Counted from the stretch's first letter, positions 1 to 11,261 are shown. The stretch is DNA of 64,000 nt from Muscardinus avellanarius (GCA_963383645.1 OY726567.1:72624947-72688946), one strand, 5' to 3'. Numbers and translations: made by a program. The notes: generated by a model from the sequence alone, not told the origin.

Positions 1-283
1 CTCTAGACTGGGATAGCTGGTGGGCTCTTAACTAGGCATGTCAGAACCCTACCTCCTCTACTCTGTTCTTCCTCCTCTGGTGTCCTCCTGTCAGAGGAGA
101 TGGTTCCACCCCCTGCCTGCTCAGCCAATGGCTCAACCAGAAGCCTGATCATCATTTCTGACCCTGCCCTCTTGCTTCCCGCATGGCCAATCAGTGGATG
201 CCTGGGAAGTGCAGTCATCTCTCTCTGCAACTCTGCCACTCCATAGTTCAACCCATATTCCTCCAATGTGGGTTGTGCTAATC

Positions 284-502
284 ATCTTTTTTGTTGTTGT
301 TGTGTACTGGGGGTTGAACCCAGGGCATTCTATCTCCCAACTACACCCTCAGCTCCTTTTAAACCTTTAAAATTTTGTAACAGGGTCTCATTAAGTTGCT
401 GAGGGTTTCTCTAACTTGCTGAGGCTATCCTTGAACTTGCGATCCTCCTGTCTCAGCCTTCCAAGTCCTGGGATTACAGATATGCACCACTGCACCTAAC
501 TC
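284..502 (-). mobile_element. SINE type C (7SL/ID composite), diverged
   Basis: Reads in reverse as right monomer (GGGTTGAACCCAGGGCATTC), linker and left monomer ending at GGATTACAGATATGCACC. It is heavily diverged, as expected of the oldest set. Confidence 0.8.
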
Positions 503-697
503 CAGACACATCCTTTAGAGACTCAGATCCAGCACTACCCAGCTGAACCATCTACAAATTCTCCACCAATAGAAACTGTGCAAGAATAATTGTATTTTCT
601 TATCTTTTCAGAAATTCACAAACTTACTGGCTTACCTTTCTCTTTTCAGAAAAGAAAAAAAAATGACTCAGTGACCTCCTAAGTACTTCCACTACCC

Positions 698-914
698 TTT
701 TTTTTTTTTTTTTTTTTTTTGCGGGTCTGGGGATGGAACCCAGGGGCATTCAACCTCCGAGCTACACCCCCTGCCCTATTTTTTTTTTCTGAAACCGGGT
801 CTCACTGAGTTGCAGAGGGCCTCACTTAGTAGCTGAGGCTGTCCGTGAACCACAATCCTCCGGTCTCAGCCTCCCAAATGCTGGGATTACAAGCATGCTC
901 CACCACGCCCGGCT
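698..914 (-). mobile_element. SINE type B
   Basis: A 23-base T run (reverse of the A tail) leads into GGGGATGGAACCCAGG and ends at CACCACGCCCGGC, so both monomers are present. TACCCT recurs on both sides as a weak possible target-site duplication. Confidence 0.88.
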
Positions 915-1017
915 TTACCCTCTTATTTTTATTCAACACCCTCCAATTGCACCTGAGGCTACTGCTGCCCCTCATCTTTCTGGTACCCTGGGGGACCACA
1001 TTGTAATTTTGGAATCT

Positions 1018-1085
1018 ATGCTTTAAACCACTAGGCCTGGGGTTGATTTGTTACATAGCAATAGACAGCTGACACAGTAATGTCC
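1018..1085 (+). mobile_element. MaLR/ERVL-like LTR 3' fragment
   Basis: The pattern 'taaaccactagg...ttgatttgttacatagcaatag' followed by 'acacag' is the familiar diverged 3' end of mammalian MaLR-type LTRs (sense strand). The rest of the LTR is not recognisable upstream. Confidence 0.5.
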
Positions 1086-1135
1086 TACACTATTGTCTCT
1101 CATAGCAGTTATGACATTCATAGTTAAATAATTGA

Positions 1136-1311
1136 GGCCGGGCGTGGTGGCGCACGCTTGTAATCCCCGCGCTTGGGAGGCGGAGACAGGAGGATCATGC
1201 AGGTTCGAAGCCAGCCGCACTGGCGTAAGAGACCCTGTTTCAAAAATATAAAATAGGTCTGGGAGTGTAGCCCAGAGGTAGAAGGGCTTCCAGGAACCCC
1301 AGTACCACCAA

Positions 1312-1348
<37 letters not shown>
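1136..1348 (+). mobile_element. SINE type A, with target-site duplication
   Basis: Complete type A copy from GGCCGGGCGTGGTGGCGC to CCCAGTACCACC with an (AAAT)n tail. AAATAATTGA occurs at 1126-1135 and again at 1349-1358, so the insertion is recent enough to keep its duplication. Confidence 0.92.
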
Positions 1349-1356
<8 letters not shown>

Positions 1357-2225
1357 GATTGTGGGATTCATAGTTTAGAGATGTCTGTTGCAGTCCTGCT
1401 GTGGCCTAAGGACCCCAACCCGGGCAAATGTTCACAGGACTGAAATTCACACCCTGCGCCCACTGGTGCTCAGTGGAGCCCCCGCTGGGAGGCAGTGGGC
1501 TGCCAAATTCCACAGACACTCGAGGTCCATCCCTTTCACAGCCCCTTCATCTGTAAGAGGACATTATTGTTCGTAGCAGTAATGCAAAAGATACTCTTTG
1601 CTTTTGGTAGAATATCTCATACACACTAAAATTTGCACGTATCAAACAAAAATATGATATTTCTCGGTTCGCCTTCTGTTCTGATGTTTTAGATGTTAAA
1701 CAAACAAAATCTGAGTCGTTGCAACAGAGGGCAGAATTAAAGTAACTCTGATTCTGCGTCTCTGTCTTCCCAACAACTGTGCAATCATTTCTTTTGAATC
1801 TGTTTAAACACAGAAATGTGTAATGCCCGAAGGACTGGAGACCTGAATGGCACGCTCTCCCACAGGGAGCCAAAGAATTCAGGACCCTGGCCAGCTCCCC
1901 GCCACAGGCTCACATGCAGCTGAGCCCTGAGATGGAGGGGCCAGGGTGTGCCTAGGGATTCCCGGAATCAACCCCGGCGTCAAATGCAATGTTTATTTAG
2001 AGAGTGGATCATACTTGTGTGTTGATTGAAGTTGTATCAGGGCTTCACAGTGACCGCAGAATAAGGAATGAGTAGGACTGAGACCATAAAAAGATCTGGG
2101 GGGCAAAGGGGTGGGGGAGGCAGGTGACATCAACCGCCATTGTCATGTGGAGCTGCCCACACGTGGTGAGAAGAAAAGGCAGATCGACTTTCAGTTGGTT
2201 GTATTTCTATCTTAAAATTCTCTAC
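1349..2225. other. Unique interval with a possible conserved AT-rich block
   Basis: No repeat family is recognised. The part at 1560-1840 is AT-rich, has low simple-repeat content and carries TGCAAAA, ATGCAAA-like and TAATG motifs. A 108-codon open frame on the minus strand (1547-1873) shows no domain and is probably chance. Confidence 0.3.
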
Positions 2226-2428
2226 AAATAGCAGGGTGTGATGGCACACACCTGTAATTCCAGTGCCTGGAAGACTGGGGAAAGAGGATTGCAGGTTTGA
2301 GGCCAGACTCAGCAATGTAGTGTGACCCTGTTTCAAAATAAATAATAAAAAGAGATGGAGGTATGCTCAGGAGTAGGATGCCACTGGGTTCAATCCCAGT
2401 ACCCCCAAAAAATAATAATAATAATTCT
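2226..2428 (+). mobile_element. SINE type C
   Basis: Left monomer GTGATGGCACACACCTGTAA through right monomer GGGTTCAATCCCAGTACC, then an AAT-rich tail. Confidence 0.82.
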
Positions 2429-2639
2429 GTATAGATGAGACATCCTTACTGTGGGCCACACGGGGGATGGATCTCAGTGATAGCCTTGTTGTAATGTCGG
2501 CCCATCCCCATGCTGGCAGCAGCCCTCTGTGGTCCACGTCATGCTGATGGAACTCGGGCCCTGAAAGGCAAAGGCCCTCCCAGCGCAGTGCTCGGGCTGG
2601 TGAAAAACACTCCACGTGCTGTCTGGTTACTGCTCTGTC

Positions 2640-3330
2640 ACCTCCGTGCAGTCTTTAAAACGCATTTAAATATTTCAAATAGTCTCTAAATTTTTTAGAA
2701 TTCATAAATTCGAAAGAGTAACAAGATCGTAAGAGAAGAAAAAAAAAGAAGCCCACTTCCAACCAATAGGAAACGAACCTGACTTATTTATATGTTTATC
2801 ATTTATTTCCATTTCCCACCTGGGTAGACCCTGGAGATTTTGATTTCTTGTTTCCTGGAGAATCAAAAGACAGAAAGCAGAGCCCTGGTGTTAAATAATC
2901 CTTACTCTACACCTGCTCCAACTACCTGTGAGACACCAGCCATTTGTCCTCATGCACAAACATCAATCCCACAAACATGAAATTTTAACTATCAATAAAT
3001 ATGCCAACATTCGTACACATGAAACATCTAATTCCAGTGTCAAAATGCAGATAAGCATGAAGAGCTCTTTGGATTTATGACAAAAGGGATCTCATCCGGA
3101 AGCCCCTCCCATAAAGGTCCAGTGGGCTAGTGTCACATCTCTGGGACAGAGCCTGCTTCCCTCTGCCCATTACAAGTTGGTCCTGTGGTCTGGTTTAATT
3201 AATATTAAACATAAGCAGGATTATTTTTTTCATTGGAATTTTGTTTGAAATGAGATGGCTGGACGCTTCTCATAAAAAATGCTTTGAAAAATAAGCCACG
3301 TCAGAAATGAGTGATTTATTATCACTCAGA
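2640..3330. other. Candidate conserved non-coding element
   Basis: Unique AT-rich sequence with no transposon signature. It has several homeodomain-type cores (TTTAATTAATATTAAAC near 3195) and a near-palindromic GTGATTTATTATCACTC at about 3311-3327. Conservation is inferred from texture only. Confidence 0.3.
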
Positions 3331-3756
3331 ATGCTGGCAGGGGAGATCTCAGAAGAGGAGAGAATTGATGTTGCTTCCTGCGGCCCTTCTATCGCCGAGC
3401 CAGCTCAATTTGCTTTCTTCCTGGGCCCGTGATGGGGCAGCTTTTGCAAGAGGTGGCCCCCTCTCCTGTCTCAAGCCGCCTTACCTCCTTCCACCTGGGA
3501 TTTTCCTCGGCCTCTGGAGGCCTGATCTCTCCCAAGGCAAAGAGTTAGGCAGGGTAGAAGGAGAGCAGGTCCTTGGGGTGCTCCCCACTGCGGCCACCCG
3601 CCTTCTCTGGGTTGCCAAAGTCCACAGCCATGAAAATGGAGCTCTTGATGTCATCATGCCATAAAATGTTGGCAATTTGGTGAGTTTTCCAGGCTGAGGT
3701 TCTTGAATGGATTCTGCCCCAATCATAGGGTATCTCTGTTCTTCAATAATGTGCTC
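3331..3756. other. Unique interval, nothing recognised
   Basis: GC-moderate unique sequence. Open frames of 117 codons (+) and 81 codons (-) overlap here with no recognisable domain. Confidence 0.4.
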
Positions 3757-3975
3757 GGGAGCCGGGTGTTGTGGCGCACTCTTGTAATCCCAGCATTTGG
3801 GAGGCTGAGACAGGAGAATCTCAGTTCACGGCCAGCCTCAGCTACTTAGTGAGGCCCTTTGCAACTCAGTGAGACCCTGTTTCAAAATAAAGAATAAAAA
3901 TTGGGCTGGGAGTGTAGCTCAGAAGTAGATGCCCCTGGGTTCCATCCCTAGTATCACTCCCCCCCAAATAATAAT
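3757..3975 (+). mobile_element. SINE type B, with target-site duplication
   Basis: Begins GGGAGCCGGGTGTTGTGGC and ends in AAT repeats after a right monomer. AATAATGTGCTC flanks it at 3745-3756 and 3976-3987. Confidence 0.92.
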
Positions 3976-4054
3976 AATAATGTGCTCTGTTAGGAATGTG
4001 AGCAAGTACCCACTGAACACTTGGCGTGTGCCTGCACAGGCACACTTGATCTAC

Positions 4055-4197
4055 ACAGATCAACAATGGGTGTGAAGATTCTCCATTCTGCAGATGAGAA
4101 AACCAAGGCACGCAGCAAGCAAGATGCCAAGCTGGAAGAGAAACTCAGTCTGACTCCAGAGCCTGTACTCTTAACCATTTCCACACACTACTGCTGC
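4055..4197 (-). mobile_element. MIR fragment
   Basis: The core 'tctgcagatgagaaaaccaa' followed by 'ctgactccagagcctgtact' and 'cttaaccat' is the reverse complement of the MIR tRNA-derived and core regions. Confidence 0.78.
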
Positions 4198-4224
4198 TCA
4201 TAATTTATAAGAGTGAGTTTACTC

Positions 4225-4378
4225 CCTGTGAAGATAATAGGATAAGGATTATCATTCTCCTTCAACAGTAGGAGAAAATAGGAGTTCAGAGAGTAAGGTC
4301 AGTTGTTTAAAGAAAGCCTCCGAGCCCACGGTGGACCCACGTCTGCCAAGACCCATAGCTCGTTCTCAAGATATTTCC
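4225..4378 (-). mobile_element. MIR fragment, second copy
   Basis: 'Ttatcattctcc...gttcagagagtaagg' is a diverged reverse MIR core. It lies directly beside the MIR at 4055-4197 in the same orientation. Confidence 0.55.
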
Positions 4379-4380
4379 TT

Positions 4381-4592
4381 TTTTGGGGGGGGGTCTGGGG
4401 ATGGAATGCCAGGGGCATTTGACCTCTGGGCTACACCCCCTGCCCTATTTTTTTTTATTCTTTATTTTGAAACCAGGTCTCACTGAGTTGCAGAGGGCCT
4501 CACTAAGTAGCTGAGGCTGTCCGCGAACCATGATCCTCAGGTCTCAGCCTACCGAATGCTGGGATTACAAGCGTGCGCCACCACGCCCAGCT
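4381..4592 (-). mobile_element. SINE type B
   Basis: T run, GGGGATGGAATGCCAGGGG, reverse linker and CACCACGCCCAGC. AGATATTT precedes the T run and recurs just after the copy at about 4596-4603. Confidence 0.9.
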
Positions 4593-4904
4593 TCGAGATA
4601 TTTCTATTGTGTTGCCCTGCTTTCTTGTAATAACAGATGGCTGATGGGACCATGGCCCTGGAAGCCGAGCTCCATCTTCAGAACTAGACAGATCCTCTGG
4701 CTCCAGATTCCTCCCATCTGCCTCCCGCTCTGGCTTGCCTTTCCTTGCTGTGGTTTAGTAGCCCCGACAGAGAGAGCTGAAGAATGACATTATGAAAAGA
4801 AGCCCCACCCATCAGTTGGTTTGCCATACAGAAGGAAAGCCCCGCGCTGTGCGGTGTGAGGGTGGGGAGAGGAAGGGCTCTTCCCACCCCACGGACAGAT
4901 CGAT

Positions 4905-5340
4905 GCTGCTTTTGTGGAGTGCAACTCGGCAGCGCCCAGTGAAGTTGAAAATCTGCAAAGCCCATGACCCAGACGTGACACTGATCCATGAACAGGAGAA
5001 CCGGCAGAGATGCTCATTGTTTGCAAAAGGGAAACACCGGGGACCGCCCAATTGTCCATCCACAGGGGAAAGATGGATAAGGCCTGGATATTCACATGCG
5101 AGACTCCTAGAAGCATCTGAAAGGAATAAACTAGATGTGTGTCAAGCAATGCCACAATCACCAAAAATGGAATGCCGAGTGACAGAAAGCAGGCTCTAGG
5201 AATCTGAAAGCAGTGCAAGCAAAAATGTTAGGAATTGTTCAAGGACATGCCCATCGGAGGCAAAGGCACTTATGGTGTCCTATGGTTGGGGAATGCCCTA
5301 AAAGTGGGGTTGAAAGGTTCTTAACATGATCTGGAATTTT
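4905..5340 (+). mobile_element. Ancient L1 fragment (3' part)
   Basis: Diverged matches to the 3' part of mammalian L1: 'agttgaaaatctgcaaagcc', 'catgacccag', 'cccaattgtccatccacag', 'gatggataa' and 'ggatattcacatgcgag', in the expected order. The reading frame is decayed. Confidence 0.68.
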
Positions 5341-5347
5341 GTTCAAT

Positions 5348-5736
5348 ATATACTGTGGTCCCCGGGGGTTGAACACAGCTACATCACTGGCCCTTCTTTT
5401 TTTTTTGGTGGCACTGAGGATTGAACCAAAGGGTAGTTTACCTCAAAGCCACACACACACCCAGCCTTTTTATTTTTCACTTTTGAAACAAGTTCTCATT
5501 AGGTTTCTGAGAGTGTTGCTACGTTGCTAAGGTTGTCTTTGAACCTGCAATCGTCCCATTTTAGCCTCCCAAGTACTAGGATTACAGATATGAGGCATTA
5601 CACTCAGCTGCTTTTTTTTATTTTTAAACAGAGTCTTATTTAGGTTGCTGAGAGTCTTACTAAGCTGCTGAGGCTATCCTCCTATCTTAGCCTCCCAAGT
5701 ACTGGGACGACAGGCATGCACTACTGTGCCCAATTA
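5348..5736 (-). mobile_element. Nested SINEs: one inside an older type C copy
   Basis: An old right monomer (5348-5395) is separated from its left monomer (5612-5736) by another complete reverse SINE at about 5396-5611. Confidence 0.72.
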
Positions 5737-5793
5737 CTTTATATTTTAAAATACCCCAAAGGGAAAATGTCGACATATGTCTATTTTGAGTTT

Positions 5794-5796
<3 letters not shown>

Positions 5797-5826
<30 letters not shown>
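5797..5826. repeat. (AG)n microsatellite
   Basis: About 14 uninterrupted AG units. Confidence 0.97.
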
Positions 5827-5828
<2 letters not shown>

Positions 5829-6099
5829 ACACATGACCCTTTTCTTCAAAGAGCAGTGAACTGTTTAAAGGCACTCTGGAAGCGGTCTTCTTAAACAAGT
5901 GAATTTTTTGCCAACATGCTCTCCTGGCAGGCAGGGCAGCCCCAGTGCAGAAAGAGCTGGCTGGTGCCACCGCTGCAACCAGGGGACCTCTTTAAAAAAA
6001 ATCTGGACATTGTAGGCATTATTGATTGACATACACACAGAGGCTCGTGAATAGGGGTGAGAGGTAAAAAGAAAGTCAATCAATAAGTGCGTTTCTTCC

Positions 6100-6640
6100 C
6101 TTCCTGACCTTAGATAATGTGTGTGCTGATTAAGGGGCTTGCCACTTATTTTTAAAAGCAGTGTTAAATATTAATTATGAGCTACATGGCTTGAGCCCTG
6201 GACGGGTCATCACCCCATTCCCCCAGGGTTCTTCCGGGGCTCCAGAGGCATTCCAACCCCCACTCTCCCGCTAGGAAAACTCGGCGGATTTAAATTAGAA
6301 ATCATCATGATTCTTGCTCTCTCCATCAGCCTAACTGTGGACAGGGCAATTATGGAAACAGAATTCATTGTTCGCACAGACTGAGCTCATAATATTAGTG
6401 CGGATTTAAACATTTTTTTTTTCCTGGCCAAGAATTAAAAATAGCTCCTTCTCTCTCTCCCCTGCCCCCCCCCCTTCTTGCCAGATTTAGAATCTGAGGA
6501 ACCTTGATGGGTTACCTCCTAGTTAGTATTCCTGCGGCTCTTCATGTTGCAGTGTGCACGAGGAGCATTTCATTTTAAATACCAGTTCTTTGCCATATTT
6601 TGCAATGGAGTTCCAAGTTATAGGCTTAGTTTTAAATGCA
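6100..6640. other. Candidate conserved non-coding element
   Basis: Unique block of about 540 bases with no transposon signature. AT-rich stretches (GTTAAATATTAATTATGAGC, TAAATTAGAAATCATCATGA) alternate with CpG-containing ones. TAAT cores and the AATTATGG/AATTCATTG region are typical of developmental enhancers, but conservation cannot be measured here. Confidence 0.35.
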
Positions 6641-6880
6641 AGGAGACAGAAGTCTTGAGTTCTGGGACCTACCCAAGGGGTCTGTGAGACCAATCCAGAG
6701 ATTCAGCCCTAAGTCCAATCCTTGCCTCAAAGCAAGAATGCTCAAGGAGAGTGGGGTCTCCTCCTGCCCCTCCTCAGTCCTTCGTTTATCTCTCCTCAAA
6801 GGATTCTCGGCCACCTTAGGATTAGAAACGGAAAGTTTTAACATAAGGGTCTTTAATGGCACTGCTTTATGGTGTATTTC

Positions 6881-7081
6881 GTTTTTTCTTTTTATTTTTT
6901 GGTGGTACTGGGGTTCCTGGAAGCCCTTCTACCTCTGGGCTATACTCCCAGACCTATTTTTACATTTTTATTTGGAAACAGGGTCTCCTAAGCCAGCGTG
7001 CAGCTGGCTTCGAACCTGCGTGATCCTCCTGTCTCTGCCTCCCAAGTGCGGGGATTACAAGCTTGCGCCACCATGCCCGGT
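6881..7081 (-). mobile_element. SINE type A
   Basis: GGTGGTACTGGGGTTCCTGG, the reverse of the type A 3' end, through CACCATGCCCGG, preceded by a T-rich reverse tail. Confidence 0.9.
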
Positions 7082-7098
7082 CTTTCTTTCTTTTGTTT

Positions 7099-7279
7099 TA
7101 GTACTGTGAACCCAGGTACATTCTACCTTTGAGCCACTTTTTTTTTTTTTTTGAAATAGGGTCTTACTAAGCTGCGGAGGGTCTCACTAAATTGCTGAGA
7201 CCAGCCTCAAGCCTGCAATCAATCCTCCTGTCTCACTCTAAATACTGGGATTTTAGATAGGCACCCTAACCTTAACCTG
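7099..7279 (-). mobile_element. SINE type C, diverged
   Basis: 'Tagtactgtgaacccaggta' and 'tctcactctaaatactggga' mark a degraded reverse copy between two younger reverse copies. Confidence 0.7.
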
Positions 7280-7297
7280 GCTAACGGAACTATTTTA

Positions 7298-7518
7298 TTT
7301 TTTTATTTTTATTTTTTGGTGGTACTAGGGGTGGAACCCAGAGGCTTTCTACCTCTGGGCTATACTCCCAGATCTATTTTATACTTTATTTGGAAACAGG
7401 GTCTCACTAAGTTGCTGAGAGCCTCACTAAGTAGCTGAGGCTGGCCTTGAACCCGTGCGATCCTCCTGTCTCAGCCTCCCAAGAGCTGGGATTACAAGCG
7501 TGTGTCGCCACGCCCGGC
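7298..7518 (-). mobile_element. SINE type B, with target-site duplication
   Basis: Complete reverse copy. TAACGGAACTATTTTA (7282-7297) recurs with one added base right after the copy as TAACGGGGACTATTTTA. Confidence 0.9.
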
Positions 7519-7654
7519 TAACGGGGACTATTTTAAATACATATGGAGCCCAAATGCCAGTGGCAATGACCAGCCAGGAGCTTGACTCAGGCATCCCAAC
7601 GTCCTACCTGGGCCTCTTGCCACCCTGTGTCCTCCACGCTGGGATGAGCAGCTT

Positions 7655-7745
7655 CCTCCCCAAATCCACATCCTCTTGCCACCTCTCAACATCACCTCAT
7701 TTGGAAACAGGGTGTCTGCAGGTGTAGCGAGTCAGTATGAGGTCT
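7655..7745 (+). mobile_element. MaLR-like LTR fragment
   Basis: 'Cctcatttggaaacagggtg', 'tctgcaggtgtagcgagtca' and 'tatgaggtc' parallel the 'atttggaaatagggtctttgcagatgtaatta' block of MaLR-type LTRs. Confidence 0.55.
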
Positions 7746-8140
7746 TGGTGGCTGCCAACTGTTCCAGCCCCCATTTTCACAATGGCTCCTACCCCTGTCT
7801 CGGTTTTGTTGCCAGGGAGTTTTTTCTTTCTTTTTTCTTCTAGACCTGTGCTTCTCACACATTAGCGTGCAAACGGCCCCTGTGCACCTCGCCCTGTTGC
7901 GAATCCTGATGCCTCAGGTCTGGTTCTGTATCTCCAACAAGCTCCCGGGTGACATTTTGGGTTGCCCGGGTTGCTATCACCTAAGGACCCTGCCCCCTGC
8001 ATGGACTTCCCGGCTTCCTGGCTCATCTCTAGGAAACCCAAAGTTTACTAACACCAAGGGATGGCCTCAGAACAGGGTACGCATTGATGGCGCTTGAAGG
8101 CGTAAACAGAAATTTGGGTGGGTGCAGTAAGGTTATATGT
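7746..8140. other. Unique interval, nothing recognised
   Basis: Mixed-composition sequence without a recognised repeat. A 76-codon open frame is present but has no domain. Confidence 0.4.
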
Positions 8141-8340
8141 TTTGTTGTTTGTTTGTTTGTTGGTTGGTACCGGAGATGGAACCCAGAGGTGTTCTAGCTC
8201 TGAGCTACGCCCCCAGCCCTTTTTATTATTTTATTTTGATACAGAGTCTCCCTAAGTTACTGAGGCTGGCCTTGAACCTACGATCCTCCTGTCTCAGCCT
8301 CCCAAGTACTGGAATTGCAGGCATGTGTGGCTGCACCTGG
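8141..8340 (-). mobile_element. SINE type B/C
   Basis: GGAGATGGAACCCAGAGGTG to GGCTGCACCTGGC in reverse. The flanks carry a related 'aggttat(a)tgtt' motif, a possible decayed target-site duplication. Confidence 0.82.
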
Positions 8341-8479
8341 CAGGTTATGTTCTTCCATTGTATGGCTTCTTCATTTCCTCTCCATGTGGGAGCTCTGGAA
8401 CTTCACTCAGGAAGTCGAGGTGTGCCCAGAGATTTTCTTCGTGGTCCCTCCAGCTCTTTGATAAAGATTTTGAGCATAC

Positions 8480-8990
8480 TAATCAAATTACCACCATAAA
8501 GACTTATTTTATGATTAGAGATGAGACGGGCCGCCCCAGACCTCAGCGATCATGCTGCTTTTGGAACTGTTGCTAAATGAACACATCAGTAGCAATGCTC
8601 ATCCTGCTTAGCTAATCAGTGCCAGTTGCTTTATTCCTATAAGATCTTTATATAAGTCTGTTCGATTTTGCTGATGTCATTTTTTCTGGCCGCCGCATTG
8701 CTATCGGAGTACAGTGGGAATCTTTATATTTAAAGGCGGGGTGGGGGGGAAAACGACTTTTGAAGCTCTGATACAACTCAGAAGTTATAAGAGGAAATAA
8801 TTATTACGATAGAGAAGAAATATCATCCCGGTCCACACTAATGCACTTAACTGTCAAACAAAGAGATCTTTAAGATGATGGAACACGCACCACTCGGGAG
8901 AAAAATGGGAAGGGAAAACGCGCCGACAGTTAATTCCGGGGACTAACTCTTGGAGAAGGGATCACATTCTGCTTTGTAATCATTTACTAA
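8480..8990. other. Candidate conserved non-coding element
   Basis: Roughly 500 bases of unique sequence without transposon features. It contains TGCTAATTGA-like and TTAGCTAATCAGTGCC motifs, TGATGTCATTTTT (CRE-like), GAAATAATTATTACGAT and retained CpGs (GCCGCCGCATTG-like). The density of homeobox-type cores suggests a regulatory element. Confidence 0.38.
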
Positions 8991-9221
8991 GAAAGTCATC
9001 ACGGGCGGGGGAGGAAGGAAGGATTCCGGCTTGAAAATGAGCTCGTGGTCAGGCAGCGGCGCCGACACTTGGGTTGTGCAGAGAGTTCACATCCACCGTG
9101 AGCAGAGCCTCCAGGCACGGTGGAGAGAGCAGGCAGACGGGAAGGTGCGGTGACAGAGATATGTGCCTGCAGGAGCCACACAGGGCCAGCGCAGGGAAGA
9201 CCCACAGAGCATTACCCTGCT

Positions 9222-9413
9222 TGTTTTTCATGATGCTGAGGATTGAACTCAGGGAATTCTACCCCTGAGCTCTACCCCCGGCCTGATCTTATTTTTTTTA
9301 ATTAGTTATTTTGAAACAGGGTCTCACTAAGTGACAGAGTCTGAGGCTGGCCTTGAACCTGTGATACTCCTGTCTCAGCCTTCCAAGCACTGGGATGCAC
9401 CACCACACCCAGC
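9222..9413 (-). mobile_element. SINE type C
   Basis: 'Gctgaggattgaactcaggg' to 'gcaccaccacacccagct' in reverse, with an internal deletion before GGGATGCACC. Confidence 0.82.
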
Positions 9414-9667
9414 TGCATTCCATCTTTTACCCTGTCACTTCATCCACAGCTCTGAAAGGTGGCTCGCGGCCTCCCGTGGACTCAGCTCTCCTTGGCGGTC
9501 CCTCGCTCCTTCCCAGCTCTGCCCTTCACCTGCCACCCAAGGGCAAGAGTGACCCTGGCCCTCGCACCAGGCTGGTTTCCCTGAGACAGAGCTAGTGCAG
9601 GACGCTGACCACAGACAGCAACACAGAGACAGAGGATGGATATGGAAAGGAGCAGAGGAAGAAATCA

Positions 9668-9871
9668 GGCCGGGCGTGGGGGCGCACGCTTGTAATCCCA
9701 GCATCTGGGAGGCAGAGACAGGAGAATCCTGGTTCGCAGCCAGCCTCAGCTACTTAGTGAGGCCCTTTGCAACTCAGTGAGACCTTGTTTCAAAATAAAG
9801 AATTAAAAAATAGGGCTGGAGGTATAGCTTGGAGGTAGAATGCCCCTGGGTTCCATCCCCAGTACCTCAAA

Positions 9872-9910
<39 letters not shown>

Positions 9911-9912
9911 AT
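9668..9912 (+). mobile_element. SINE type B with (AAAT)n tail
   Basis: GCCGGGCGTGGGGGCGCACG through CCCCAGTACC, then about eleven AAAT units. A five-base AAATC occurs on both flanks. Confidence 0.9.
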
Positions 9913-10117
9913 CTTTGGCTTTCCCAGGGCGGGGCAGCAGGGGTCAGGCTAAGATGGCTAAGCCTCAGCAGCTGCTCCCAGATCCTGGTGGGTCTAGAGG
10001 AGGCTCAGTCACCCTGACTGCATGACACAGGCTGGTGGGGTTTCTCAGAGGAGAGATGCTGAAGCACTTTAGGCTTGAGCAGGCATCTGTCAAGTGCACA
10101 CAGAAGGGAAGATCAGG

Positions 10118-10338
10118 CCGGCCGTGGTGATACACACTTGTCACCCCAGCATTCAGGAGGATGAGACTGGAGGATCTCGGTTCGTGGCCAGCCTCAGCTA
10201 CTTAGTGAGGCCCTTCGCAACTTAGACCCTGTTTCAAAAAAATAAAGAATAAAAAATAGGGCAGGGGGTGTACCTCGGAGGTACAATGCCCCTGGGTTCT
10301 ATCCTCAGACTCACAAATAAAATAAAATAAAATAAAAG
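10118..10338 (+). mobile_element. SINE type B, with perfect target-site duplication
   Basis: Complete copy with an (AAAAT)n tail. GAAGGGAAGATCAGG is present at 10103-10117 and 10339-10353. Confidence 0.94.
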
Positions 10339-10353
10339 GAAGGGAAGATCAGG

Positions 10354-10689
10354 ATGCAGAGGGAGGCACCACCCTGGGAGCAGAAAAGAGGGTGATCCTG
10401 GTGATCCTGATGGGCCCTTCCGGGAAGCTTAGACTCCACCCACTAGACCAGGAAGCCAGTGACTCAGTCCATTGGTCATTGTATGAAAGGGGCCTGGGGA
10501 GGGACTTGGCCATAAAGACAGAGTTTCTGCAGAGGAAGCAGGTCCTGGGGGGGCTCTCAAACCCAAGATGTGCCCACAGTGCTGTGGCTAGAGCCACAAG
10601 GTCCCCACAGAGAGGCATCGACATGGCCCATTGTCCCCATCACAGCCCCCCTCCCTCCTCAGCCAGACAACCCTCCCCCCTACACAGCC
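10354..10689. other. Unique interval, nothing recognised
   Basis: GC-moderate sequence. Overlapping frames of 123 codons (+) and 91 codons (-) have no recognisable domain. Confidence 0.4.
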
Positions 10690-10985
10690 ATTATTACAAC
10701 TACAGTGTTCCCTTGTTTGTTTTCATTTGCAAAGCCGTCTTTGCATTCATTCTCTATCTTTAGCATATTATTTCTCTATTTGCTTTTATCACAGGGTGTG
10801 TTAATTGCAGGAGAGGAGGAAGCCGGTCCACTGAGTGTGTACACACACGTCCTCAAGTGGGTTCATTAAGTGCTAAATAATGAGGTTATTGGTGTTCTAA
10901 ATGCTCTACATTATGCAAATATACTTGGCAGGCTGTTCTATGGGTGTTGGAGAGACTTTTAGTAATTTTTAGAAATTGCTGGGGG
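10690..10985. other. Candidate conserved non-coding element with octamer motif
   Basis: AT-rich unique block containing an exact octamer ATGCAAAT (near 10914), GTGTTAATTGCAGG, TCATTAAGTGCTAAATAATG and GTAATTTTTAGAAATTGC. The octamer and homeodomain-like cores fit an enhancer, but this is pattern-based only. Confidence 0.33.
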
Positions 10986-11038
10986 GGTTGAATGAGCCAA
11001 GAATAAAGTGATCTTTTCCTCCTTAAAATAATTTTATA

Positions 11039-11250
11039 GCTGGACGTGGTGGCGCACGCTTGTAATCCCAGCATTTGGGAGGCTGAGACTAGAGGATCGC
11101 GGTTCGTGGACAGCCTCGGCCACCTAGGGAGGCCCTTCGCAACTCAGTGAGACCCTGTTTAAATATACAAAGACTAAAAAATAGGGCTGGGGGTATAGCT
11201 TGGAGGTACAATGTCCCTGGGTTCCATCCTTAGTACCCGCAAAAATAATA
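11039..11250 (+). mobile_element. SINE type B, with target-site duplication
   Basis: GCTGGACGTGGTGGCGCACG through a CTTAGTACCC end. ATAATTTTATA flanks it at 11028-11038 and 11251-11261. Confidence 0.92.
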
Positions 11251-11261
11251 ATAATTTTATA

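Noticed and set aside
6636..7109. 157-codon open frame
   Set aside because: Its second half is translation of a reverse type A SINE.
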